From an uncultured Oscillospiraceae bacterium (GTDB taxonomy: Bacteria; Bacillota; Clostridia; Oscillospirales; Oscillospiraceae): a stretch of 13,907 nucleotides of DNA. This document shows positions 7,657-13,857 of this stretch, piece by piece. Position 1 is the stretch's first letter. Every line of letters starts with the position of its first letter. The position numbers and the translations under genes are program-made. Location of the stretch: contig CANRBW010000023.1 of assembly GCA_947628975.1 (NCBI GenBank), positions 1 through 13,907 of the forward strand. The letters are read 5' to 3'. The notes beneath the pieces were generated by a model. That model had not been told where the DNA came from, ran no database searches, and saw only the letters and a program-made list of their open reading frames with translations.

Positions 7657-7673
7657 GGGAGGTCCTGGCCGTG
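7655..7673 (+). promoter_or_regulatory. Ribosome binding site deciding the GTG start of spoIID
   Basis: AAGGGAGG (7655-7662) lies 8 bases before GTG at 7671. The frame is open far upstream (back to 6324) only because it runs antisense through citrate synthase. An in-frame GTG at 7644 has no comparable site. The choice also puts the conserved glutamate at residue 88, the position of the catalytic E88 of Bacillus SpoIID. Confidence 0.8.
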
Positions 7674-8681
7674 CCCATCCCCAGAGAGGTCGTGGCCGCG
7701 CTGGTCAGCGTGGGGACGGTGTTCGCCCTGGCGGGGACCTTCTTCTCCCCCGCCGCCGCGCCCCCACCGCCGGAGACCGCCCCCGTCGCCTCTCCCCCGC
7801 CCTCCGCTGAGGCGGAGGTCCAGGGCGTGGGGCGGGGAGAGGCCGCCGCCGCCACGGTGCGGCTCCTGGGGGAGGACGGCCAGGTCCGGGTCCTGGCGCT
7901 GGAGGAGTACGTCCAGGGGGTCCTGGCCGCCGAGATGCCCGCCTCCTTCCAGCCCGCGGCCCTGGAGGCCCAGGCGGTGTGCGCCCGGACCTACGCCCTC
8001 TCCCGCGCCCAGAGCGGCGCCCACGCCGCCCAGAACGCCGACGTCTGCGCCGACCCCGCCTGCTGTCAGGGCTATCTGGCCCAGGACCCGTCGGGCTGGG
8101 GGCAGGACGCCCCCCTCTACCGGGAGAAACTCCGCCAGGCCGCCCAGAACACCGCGGGGCAGGTCCTGCGGATGGACGGCCAGCTCATCCACGCCGTCTT
8201 CCACGCCTCCTCCCAGGGGGCCACCGCCCCGGCCCAGGCGGTCTGGGGCTCGGCGGTGCCCTATCTGGTCAGCGTCCCCACCCCGGAGACGCCTGAGACC
8301 GTCCCCCAACTGGAGAGCGAGGCGGTCTTCTCCCCGGAGGAATTCCGCCGGCGCGTCCTGGCGGCCTATCCCCAGGCCGACCTGAGCGGCCCGGCGACCG
8401 GCTGGCTCAGCGGGCTGGAGCGGGGGGACTGGGGCGGCGTGGAGCGGGTGACGGTGGGCGGCGTGACCCTCACCGGCGGGCAGCTGCGGAGTCTGCTGGG
8501 CCTGCGCTCCGCCCGCTTCACCCCGGAGGTCACCGACCAGGCCCTGACCTTCCACGTCTCCGGCTACGGCCACGGCGTGGGCATGAGCCAGTACGGCGCG
8601 GAACTGCTGGCCAGGGAGGGGGCGGACTGCCCCGCCATCCTGGCCCACTACTACCCCGGCGTCACCCTGGAGCCCATGTAG
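7671..8681 (+). CDS. spoIID: Stage II sporulation protein D (SpoIID), peptidoglycan lytic transglycosylase
   Basis: This is a 336-residue membrane-anchored enzyme, close to the 343 residues of Bacillus SpoIID. In the family it trims septal peptidoglycan with SpoIIM and SpoIIP so that the mother-cell membrane can engulf the forespore. An N-terminal anchor (about residues 8-25, VVAALVSVGTVFALAGTFF) is followed by a Pro/Ala-rich linker (27-60). The core motif ALEEYVQGVLAAEMPASF (76-93) carries the expected catalytic glutamate E88, followed by LEAQAVCARTYAL. VCADPACCQGY has cysteines at 126 and 132, at the spacing seen around the zinc site of clostridial SpoIID. HASSQGAT and the C-terminal VSGYGHGVGMSQYGAELLAREG complete the family signature. 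The GTG start follows AAGGGAGG. In model organisms the gene is under sigma-E; no sigma-E promoter could be picked out here, and the upstream region lies inside the citrate synthase gene. Confidence 0.93.
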   Translation: MPIPREVVAALVSVGTVFALAGTFFSPAAAPPPPETAPVASPPPSAEAEVQGVGRGEAAAATVRLLGEDGQVRVLALEEYVQGVLAAEMPASFQPAALEAQAVCARTYALSRAQSGAHAAQNADVCADPACCQGYLAQDPSGWGQDAPLYREKLRQAAQNTAGQVLRMDGQLIHAVFHASSQGATAPAQAVWGSAVPYLVSVPTPETPETVPQLESEAVFSPEEFRRRVLAAYPQADLSGPATGWLSGLERGDWGGVERVTVGGVTLTGGQLRSLLGLRSARFTPEVTDQALTFHVSGYGHGVGMSQYGAELLAREGADCPAILAHYYPGVTLEPM

Positions 8682-8711
8682 CGCCCGTTGGGGCGGTCCG
8701 TCCGGGGACGG

Positions 8712-11099
8712 TCAAAAGGCCGCGCCGGGACAGCAGGGCGCCAGGGCGGCGTCCTTCAGCCAGAGGAGCTTCCCCCTGGCCCAGCCCTCCGGCAGGGCGG
8801 CCTGGGGGTCCTGGCCGGTGAGGGGTCGGGCGCCCAAAAACCGCCCCGCTTCGTCCCAGGCGACGCACCAGATCGTCTCCCCCGCGGGCACCGTCCCGGT
8901 GACGGACAGGGTCCCGGCGGCGGCGTCCAGGGCGTAGGGCAACTCGCCGATGGCGGCCCCCACGGTGACCCGCACCTGGTAGAGGAAGTTCTTGCCCCCC
9001 AGGCCGCCCAGGTAGTACGTCCCCGCCGAGTCCAGGGTGAAGGTGGAGACCATGGGGGTGACATTGTCCGCCACCGTGGCCGAGGTGGCCAGGGTCTCCC
9101 CCTGGCTGTCCAGGATGGCCATGGGCCGGGGGGACTTTTGGTCCAGCTCCTCCGCCGCCACCGCCCCGACCCACCAGACCCGCACTGTGGCCGGGCCGTC
9201 CACCTGGAAGCGGACGGCGTTGCGCTGGGCGGAGGCCCCGCCGTTGAAGTTGATCCGGTGGCCGCCCTGCCAGCCGTCGTCAAAGCTCTTGGCGGCGGGG
9301 TCGATCCGGGAGCCGGAGCCGTAGAGCAGGGTGAAGAAGCCGTCGGTCCCGGCGGTCTGGGTGGCGTTGGAGGAGGTGGCGTAGCTGTCGGGATAGCTGG
9401 AGCTGCCCCCCAGGCGGAAGCTGTCCGGCCCCTGGCCCGCCTCCATGGCGGCGAAGACCTGGTCCCCGGTGAGGGTGTAGCTCCGCCCCGGCGTGGGCGT
9501 AGGCGCGGGGTCCGGGTCGCCGCCGGGGTCGGTTCCGGCGGTATCCCCCCCGTTGCCCCCCACCCGGACCAGGGCGCACTGGTAGCTGTCCAGGGCGGCC
9601 ATCAGGGCCGTGTCCGGCATTTTGTTGCCGGTGGTCAGGGTGGTCATATCAAAGGTGAAGTCGCCCCCCTCCACCCGGCCGGCGTAGGCCATCACCCGCT
9701 CGGGCACGTCCTGGGCGTCGTCGGGGGTGTAGGCGTAGAAGTCGGCGGACAGGTCGAAGTTGTCGTAGTGGTTGCCGCCCTTTTTGGTGGTCACGGCGGC
9801 GGGGACCTCGGCGTCCCGGCTGGGCGCGTCGTAGTAGTCGAACTCCACCTTGTCTTGGGAGTAGGGCACGCAGGTGCCGCCGAGGATCACGTTGCCGTAC
9901 CCCTTCAGCACCCCGCCGTTATCCGAGCCGAACTTCCCCGTGTCGCTCCCCTGTCCGGCGATGAGCATGGGCAAGGGGCAGTTCAGGAAGTAGTTGTTCT
10001 CGGCGAAGACGGTGGAGTTGTGGCAGGCGCCGATGCCGTAGTCGTCGTTGTGGTCATAGTAGTTGTTGTAGACGTGGACGTGGGCCACCCGCACCCTGGG
10101 GTGCCGGGAGTCAGAGCGCTCGTACCAGTTGTGGTGGTAGGTCACCCAGTCGGAGGTGTCGCTTCTGTTCCCACCCTGGAGGTTGCACTTCCCCGCATCC
10201 CAGAAGTGGTTATAGGACTGGGTGATGTACTTGGAGCGGTTGGTATCGATGGAGCCGTCCCCCTTCTCCTTGTCCCCCTCCGGGTCGTCCTGGCGCTGGT
10301 TGTAGAAGAAGTCGCAGTTGTGGGCCCAGACGTGCTCCGCCCCCTCCAGGCTGATGCCGTCGTGGTCGCCCCCGGCCACCTTCATCACCGCCAGGTTGGC
10401 GATCTCCACCTGGCTGCCGCTCACCCGGAAGCCCCAGGTGTAGGCGGTGGCGTCGTTCCCCACCCCCTCCACCGTCAGCTCCGCCCCCTTGGCGGAGATG
10501 GTCAGCAGATGATTGCCCACGCCGGTGACCTTCCCCAGGATACGCACATCCAGCGGCGCGCCCAACTTCCCGACGTTGTTGACGATGTTCTGGAGCCCCC
10601 GGTAACTCCCCAGGGTGACGGTGTTGACGTTCTCCTCGGTGACGTAGATCACCTTGGCCCCGGCCTTCAGGGTGCCGTCCATCCGATACGCCCCCGGCAC
10701 GCTGCCCTTGGCGAAGGCGTAGCCGGTCCGCTCATGGGCGAGGACGGTCAGGGGCTCGGTGACCAGGGCGGAGAGGGCCTGGCCCTCCCGCACCGGCTGC
10801 ACCTTGATCACATAGCGCCCCGCCGCCAGCCCCAGAGCGTCCGCCCGCCAGTGGTCGGGGTACTGGCGCACCAGCTCCTCGTCCAGGCGGACGTAGGCGC
10901 TGTCGGCGGCGTCGGCCGCCTTGACAAAGACCTGGTAGCCCGTGGCCTCCGCCACCGGCTCCCACTCCACATAGGCCGTGTTCAGGTGCCCCTCCTGCTT
11001 GAGAAAGCCGCTGCCCGCGGCAGCGGAGGCCGCGGGCAGCGTCAGCGTTCCCAGGAGCAGGGCGCACAGTCCGGCCAGAAACCTGACAGCACGTCTCAT
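8712..11099 (-). CDS. Secreted multidomain pectate lyase (PL1 type), second gene of the operon
   Basis: This 795-residue exported enzyme is predicted to cleave polygalacturonate by beta-elimination. Start: ATG at 11099 follows GAGGGAGG and opens a signal peptide (MRRAVRFLAGLCALLLGTLTLPAASA); the frame is open further upstream only inside the neighbouring gene. Residues about 30-125 resemble an FN3 domain (AYVEWEPVAEATGYQVFVKA). The PL1 beta-helix (about 140-500) has the calcium-site pair DGSID (D281, D285), K304 and HHNWYERSDSRHPRVR (H322, R332, R337), then HVHVYNNYYDHND. The spacings K to R of 28 and R to R of 5 equal those of PelC (K190, R218, R223). A linker GGDPDPAPTPTPG (about 524-536) leads to an unrecognised beta-rich domain (540-720) that could bind carbohydrate. 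A 73-residue tail is shared with the upstream lyase. The start lies 13 bases after that gene's stop. No convincing terminator is seen after its own stop. Confidence 0.9.
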   Translation of the reverse strand: MRRAVRFLAGLCALLLGTLTLPAASAAAGSGFLKQEGHLNTAYVEWEPVAEATGYQVFVKAADAADSAYVRLDEELVRQYPDHWRADALGLAAGRYVIKVQPVREGQALSALVTEPLTVLAHERTGYAFAKGSVPGAYRMDGTLKAGAKVIYVTEENVNTVTLGSYRGLQNIVNNVGKLGAPLDVRILGKVTGVGNHLLTISAKGAELTVEGVGNDATAYTWGFRVSGSQVEIANLAVMKVAGGDHDGISLEGAEHVWAHNCDFFYNQRQDDPEGDKEKGDGSIDTNRSKYITQSYNHFWDAGKCNLQGGNRSDTSDWVTYHHNWYERSDSRHPRVRVAHVHVYNNYYDHNDDYGIGACHNSTVFAENNYFLNCPLPMLIAGQGSDTGKFGSDNGGVLKGYGNVILGGTCVPYSQDKVEFDYYDAPSRDAEVPAAVTTKKGGNHYDNFDLSADFYAYTPDDAQDVPERVMAYAGRVEGGDFTFDMTTLTTGNKMPDTALMAALDSYQCALVRVGGNGGDTAGTDPGGDPDPAPTPTPGRSYTLTGDQVFAAMEAGQGPDSFRLGGSSSYPDSYATSSNATQTAGTDGFFTLLYGSGSRIDPAAKSFDDGWQGGHRINFNGGASAQRNAVRFQVDGPATVRVWWVGAVAAEELDQKSPRPMAILDSQGETLATSATVADNVTPMVSTFTLDSAGTYYLGGLGGKNFLYQVRVTVGAAIGELPYALDAAAGTLSVTGTVPAGETIWCVAWDEAGRFLGARPLTGQDPQAALPEGWARGKLLWLKDAALAPCCPGAAF

Positions 11100-11112
11100 C
11101 TCCGCCCCTCCC

Positions 11113-12954
11113 TCAGAACCGCGCCGCGGCGCACCGGGGGGCCATGGTACTGTTGAGCCACAGGAGCTTGACCTGGGTCCAGCCGTCGGCCAGCTTGGCC
11201 TGGGTGGTGTCCGCGTCCAGCAGCCGGGCCCCGGTGAAGCGGCCCTCGCCGTCCCAGCAGGCGGCCAGCACCAGGTCCCCCTGGGGCAGCGCGCCGTCCA
11301 GGGCCAGGTTGCCCTCGGCGTCACAGCTCCACACCAGGGTGTCCTCCCCGGCGGTCAGCTCGCCCTGGGCCGCCAGGGACTTCATGGGCCCGCAGTAGGC
11401 GTCGATGTTCCGGGCCGCCTCCTCCGGGGTGTCCAGCGCGTAGTCCCCCTCGCGCACATAGCTGCCCGGGGCGGTGTCGAAGTTGCCGTAGGGGCAGTTG
11501 GTCTCTATCTTCATGTCCCTGTCCTTGTCGGCAATGGTGGCCTGGTTGTCCCCGCCCTTGCTGACGCCGGAAAAGTCGTCCATGTAGCTCTTGCAGGTGC
11601 CCTTTACGGTATAGCCGCTGGAGGCCTCCAACCGCACCGGGTTCTTGCAGTTGTTGATAAAGGCGTTGTACTCGGAATAGACGTAGGCGTCGGCCCGGAT
11701 GCTCATGCAGTAGCTGGTCTGGCCGTCGTAGCGGTTGTTGTAGATGTGGATGTCCGCCTGGCGAGCCAGGGGGGAGCGGCTCTCCACATTCTTCCACCAG
11801 TTGTGGTGCCAGGTGACGTGGTATTGCTTCTGGGTGTCGCCCCCGCCGATAAGGCTGGTCTTGTGGTAGCTTTCAAAATAGTTGTAGCTCATGGTCATAT
11901 TGTACCCGCACTTGAAGTCCACCGCGCCGTCCCCCTGCGCCTTGTCGGCCTCCGCGGGGTCCGGGATGTCGCTGGGGCGGTAGAACGCGCAGTTGTGGAC
12001 CCAGATATGGGACACCGGCTCCTTGATCTCGCCGTTCTCGTCCTTGCCCTCGATGCCGATACAGTCCTCCGGCACCTCCCGGAAGGTGAGGTTCCGGACC
12101 TCGAAGTTCTTGCCGTAGTTGCTGTTGTCGGGGAGGGCGGCGTCGCCGCTGAAGTTCAGGCCCCAGCCGTAGATGGTGGCGTCCGGCCCCACGCCCTCGA
12201 TGGTGAGGTTTTTGGCATAGGACATACTGCACATCCCGCCGTTGTCCTTCTTGCCGCCGCCAAAGTCGGTGGACTTTTTCGCGGAGACGCCCCAGGGCGT
12301 GGTGACCTTCCCCACGATGCGGATCACCAGGGGCTTGTCGGCCTGGCTCAGCAGGTTCAGCATCTTCGGCGCGGACTGGCCGTTGGAGCCGGTGAACTTA
12401 TACCCCTTGGTGTTGAGGATGGGGCCGATGCCGGACAGGGAGGTGTCCCCCACCGTCAGGGTCACCGTGTCCTTGTTCTCCTCGGTGACGTAGAGGACCA
12501 CGGCGTTCTCCTTCAGGGTGCCGTCGTCGTAGTAGGCCCCCACCCCCTCCTCATAGGGGGTGCAGACGTTGTTCTCGTCCACCGTCTGGTGGGCGAAGCC
12601 GGAGCGGTCATAGGCCCGGACGGTGAGGCCCGGCGCGGTGTAGTCTACCCCTCCGGCGGTGAGGGTCAGGGTGTAGGTCCCGGGCTTGACGCCGGGGATG
12701 TCCACCCGCACGCCGCCCTCCGTATCCCGGACCAGGAACTGGAGATCCTCCCCGGCCAGGGACTTGGCGGCGCCGCCCGCGTCGGTATAGGTGACGGCGG
12801 TGACCTCCTCGTCGGTCACGCCGGTCAGCACGCCGCTGATGGTCTCAAACCAGCCATAGGCGGTGAGGTCGGGCGCCTCCGCCGCCAGCGCCGGCGTCAG
12901 GCTCAACGCCAGCGCCACGACGCACACCGCGCACAACAGCCGTTTCATCCTCAT
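11113..12954 (-). CDS. Secreted pectate lyase (PL1 type), first gene of the operon
   Basis: This 613-residue exported enzyme is predicted to cleave pectate. Start: ATG 12954 is chosen because AAGGGAGG lies 8 bases upstream and the product begins with a signal peptide (MRMKRLLCAVCVVALALSLTPALA); the upstream in-frame ATG at 13005 would add 17 uncharged leader residues in front of it. ATG 12948 is an alternative. An N-terminal Ig/FN3-like beta domain (about 30-125) is followed by VVLYVTEENKDTVTL, nearly identical to the partner gene. In the PL1 beta-helix the Ca-binding pair DGAVD gives D342 and D346, the HK motif gives K365, and WHHNWWKNVESRSPLAR gives H383, R393 and R398. K to R is 28 and R to R is 5, as in PelC. 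The C-terminal 73 residues match the neighbour's tail. It has its own sigma-A promoter and leads a two-gene operon. No SLH or sortase anchor is seen, so it is probably secreted. Confidence 0.9.
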   Translation of the reverse strand: MRMKRLLCAVCVVALALSLTPALAAEAPDLTAYGWFETISGVLTGVTDEEVTAVTYTDAGGAAKSLAGEDLQFLVRDTEGGVRVDIPGVKPGTYTLTLTAGGVDYTAPGLTVRAYDRSGFAHQTVDENNVCTPYEEGVGAYYDDGTLKENAVVLYVTEENKDTVTLTVGDTSLSGIGPILNTKGYKFTGSNGQSAPKMLNLLSQADKPLVIRIVGKVTTPWGVSAKKSTDFGGGKKDNGGMCSMSYAKNLTIEGVGPDATIYGWGLNFSGDAALPDNSNYGKNFEVRNLTFREVPEDCIGIEGKDENGEIKEPVSHIWVHNCAFYRPSDIPDPAEADKAQGDGAVDFKCGYNMTMSYNYFESYHKTSLIGGGDTQKQYHVTWHHNWWKNVESRSPLARQADIHIYNNRYDGQTSYCMSIRADAYVYSEYNAFINNCKNPVRLEASSGYTVKGTCKSYMDDFSGVSKGGDNQATIADKDRDMKIETNCPYGNFDTAPGSYVREGDYALDTPEEAARNIDAYCGPMKSLAAQGELTAGEDTLVWSCDAEGNLALDGALPQGDLVLAACWDGEGRFTGARLLDADTTQAKLADGWTQVKLLWLNSTMAPRCAAARF

Positions 12955-13013
12955 CCTGGGTTCCTCCCTTTCCCGGGTGTGCGCCGCGTGGGCCACATCC
13001 CCCATTTTCTTTC

Positions 13014-13042
13014 AGTTTACCAATTCCTCGGTGAAAAGTCAA
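13014..13042 (-). promoter_or_regulatory. Sigma-A promoter of the pectate lyase operon
   Basis: On the - strand, TTGACT (13037-13042) and TAAACT (13014-13019) are 17 bases apart, matching 5/6 and 4/6 of the consensus. Transcription would start near 13007, giving a leader of about 50 bases before ATG 12954. The promoter lies just downstream of the 5S terminator, so the lyases have their own transcription unit. No obvious operator palindrome is seen within it. Confidence 0.78.
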
Positions 13043-13076
13043 GGCCCGCCGGCGCGCGGGCTGTGGGGCAAAGGAA

Positions 13077-13110
13077 AAGACGAGCTGGCCCCACGGGGCC
13101 AGCTCGTCTT
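13077..13110 (-). terminator. Intrinsic terminator of the tRNA/5S rRNA operon
   Basis: A perfect 15-bp stem (13077-13091 with 13096-13110) has the 4-base loop CACG on the + strand. On the - strand it ends in TTTTCCTTT and begins 9 bases after the 5S 3' end, the usual place for an rRNA operon terminator. Confidence 0.9.
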
Positions 13111-13118
13111 CTCTTTGT

Positions 13119-13233
13119 GTTGGCACTACCTATTTTCCCGGGCCGTCTCCAGCCAAGTATTTTCGGCGCGAGTGAGCTTAACTTCTGTGTTCGGGATGGG
13201 AACAGGTGGACCCTCACCGCAATCAGCACCAAC
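13119..13233 (-). rRNA. rrf: 5S ribosomal RNA
   Basis: This is a 5S rRNA of about 115 nt read on the - strand. The hallmark CCCATCCCGAACACAGAAGT (loop B/C region) is present, followed by TTAAGC. The two ends, GTTGGTGC at the 5' side and AGTGCCAAC at the 3' side, pair to form helix I. The ends are set by this pairing and may be off by one or two bases. It is the last gene of the RNA operon: tRNA-Glu lies 86 bases upstream and a strong terminator 9 bases downstream. Confidence 0.95.
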
Positions 13234-13244
13234 TGGGTATATTC

Positions 13245-13288
13245 TAACCGATGTCTCGGTTAAAATCAAGATGGAATTTTCAAAGAGG
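13245..13288 (-). other. 5S leader: processing hairpin and rRNA-spacer-type motif
   Basis: Just upstream of 5S on the - strand lies a 7-bp hairpin (TAACCGA / TCGGTTA, 13245-13262, loop of 4), probably part of the processing stem. Before it is CCTCTTTGAAAATTCC (13273-13288), which resembles the CTTTGAAAA element common in Firmicutes rRNA spacers. The role is inferred from position. Confidence 0.45.
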
Positions 13289-13319
13289 AACTCCGGCGTC
13301 GGCCAGAGCGTAGTTTAAA

Positions 13320-13394
13320 TGGTGACCCGTACGGGAATCGAACCCATGTTTGCGGCGTGAGAGGCCGCCGTCTTAACCGCTTGACCAACGGGCC
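13320..13394 (-). tRNA. tRNA-Glu (anticodon CTC)
   Basis: This is a 75-nt cloverleaf on the - strand. The acceptor arms GGCCCGT and ACGGGTC pair (one G-U). The anticodon stem GCGGC/GCCGC encloses the loop CTCTCAC with anticodon CTC, reading GAG. The T-loop GGTTCGATTCC is present and CCA is encoded at 13320-13322. It lies 1 base after the tRNA-Lys 3' end, so the two are cut from one transcript. Confidence 0.96.
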
Positions 13395-13395
13395 G

Positions 13396-13471
13396 TGGTG
13401 CGCCTTCACGGACTCGAACCGGGGACCCACTGATTAAGAGTCAGTTGCTCTACCAACTGAGCTAAAGGCGC
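13396..13471 (-). tRNA. tRNA-Lys (anticodon CTT)
   Basis: This is a 76-nt cloverleaf on the - strand. The acceptor GCGCCTT pairs with AAGGCGC. The D-arm is GCTCAGTTGGTAGAGC. The anticodon stem ACTGA/TCAGT encloses CTCTTAA with anticodon CTT (reads AAG). The T-arm is GGTTCGAGTCC and CCA is encoded. It is intact and is the source of the broken copies found upstream (13603-13632 and 13773-13802). Confidence 0.97.
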
Positions 13472-13512
13472 ATATGGTGATTTCTCACCGAGGGGTGCCT
13501 TGGCCAGCAGAT

Positions 13513-13670
13513 GGAGCAACTGACTCTTCGGCATCCAACGCGGTTCCGGCGAAGCCGGGAGCGTTGGCGCCATCCAGATGTTTTCGGGCGTATGCCCGGA
13601 AACAGTTGCTCTACCAACTGAGCTAAAGGCGCATGTGCAGCTTGCGAAACTGCTGGAACGTTTTCCTTCC
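13513..13670 (-). repeat. tRNA-Lys-derived structured repeat, unit 1
   Basis: This unit and the one at 13683-13840 are direct repeats with a 170-bp period: the first 111 bases are identical, and there are 5 mismatches over 158 bases (at 13624, 13640, 13654, 13656 and 13660 of this unit). Read as RNA (- strand), the unit runs as follows. First comes a spacer, then the first 30 bases of tRNA-Lys (13603-13632) and a hairpin CGGGC/GCCCG (13585-13598). Next is a longer hairpin, CCAACGC/GCGTTGG (13535-13567) with inner stem CCGGC/GCCGG. It ends with AAGAGTCAGTTGCTC, an inverted copy of the tRNA-Lys anticodon arm (13514-13528). GAGCAACTG at one end and CAGTTGCTC at the other would close the whole insert into a stem. 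Confidence 0.92.
13603..13632 (-). pseudogene. 5' half of tRNA-Lys, broken copy 1
   Basis: These 30 bases are identical to tRNA-Lys positions 1-30 (13442-13471): acceptor 5' strand, whole D-arm and the first bases of the anticodon stem. The homology stops abruptly after GAGCAACTG; there is no anticodon loop, T-arm or 3' acceptor, so it cannot be a tRNA. Confidence 0.9.
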
Positions 13671-13682
13671 ACCCACCGGCCG

Positions 13683-13840
13683 GGAGCAACTGACTCTTCG
13701 GCATCCAACGCGGTTCCGGCGAAGCCGGGAGCGTTGGCGCCATCCAGATGTTTTCGGGCGTATGCCCGGAAACAGTTGCTCTACCAACTGAGCGAAAGGC
13801 GCATGTGCAACTTGCGAAACTGCCGAAACCTTTTCCTTCC
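13683..13840 (-). repeat. tRNA-Lys-derived structured repeat, unit 2
   Basis: This is the upstream copy (in transcription order) of the repeat at 13513-13670. The inverted closing arms are at 13684-13692 and 13773-13781. Its tRNA half carries one change from functional tRNA-Lys, at 13794 (position 9 of the tRNA, A to C). It is therefore more diverged from the tRNA than unit 1. Confidence 0.92.
13773..13802 (-). pseudogene. 5' half of tRNA-Lys, broken copy 2
   Basis: 29 of 30 bases match positions 1-30 of tRNA-Lys, with the break at the same base as copy 1. The shared break shows that the two arose by duplication of one unit. Confidence 0.9.
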
Positions 13841-13857
13841 CCTCCGCCGGAATGGCG

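Noticed and set aside
6324..7670. Long 5' extension of the spoIID frame across the citrate synthase gene
   Set aside because: The extension is antisense to a well-supported enzyme and reads as low-complexity; the strong ribosome binding site and residue numbering place the spoIID start at 7671.
8682..8711. Terminator between the converging spoIID and pectate lyase genes
   Set aside because: Two short hairpins are visible (CGCCC/GGGCG at 8682-8695 and CCGTC/GACGG at 8698-8711), but neither has a T-run on either strand, so intrinsic termination is not supported.
8688..13263. Two very long + strand frames (822 and 761 codons) opposite the pectate lyases
   Set aside because: Both are Val/Gly/His-rich shadows; the second even runs into the 5S rRNA. 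The - strand lyases have signal peptides and conserved catalytic residues.
13513..13840. CRISPR array
   Set aside because: Only two long units (158 bases) in tandem, with no short regularly spaced repeats and no unique spacers of constant length; no cas genes.
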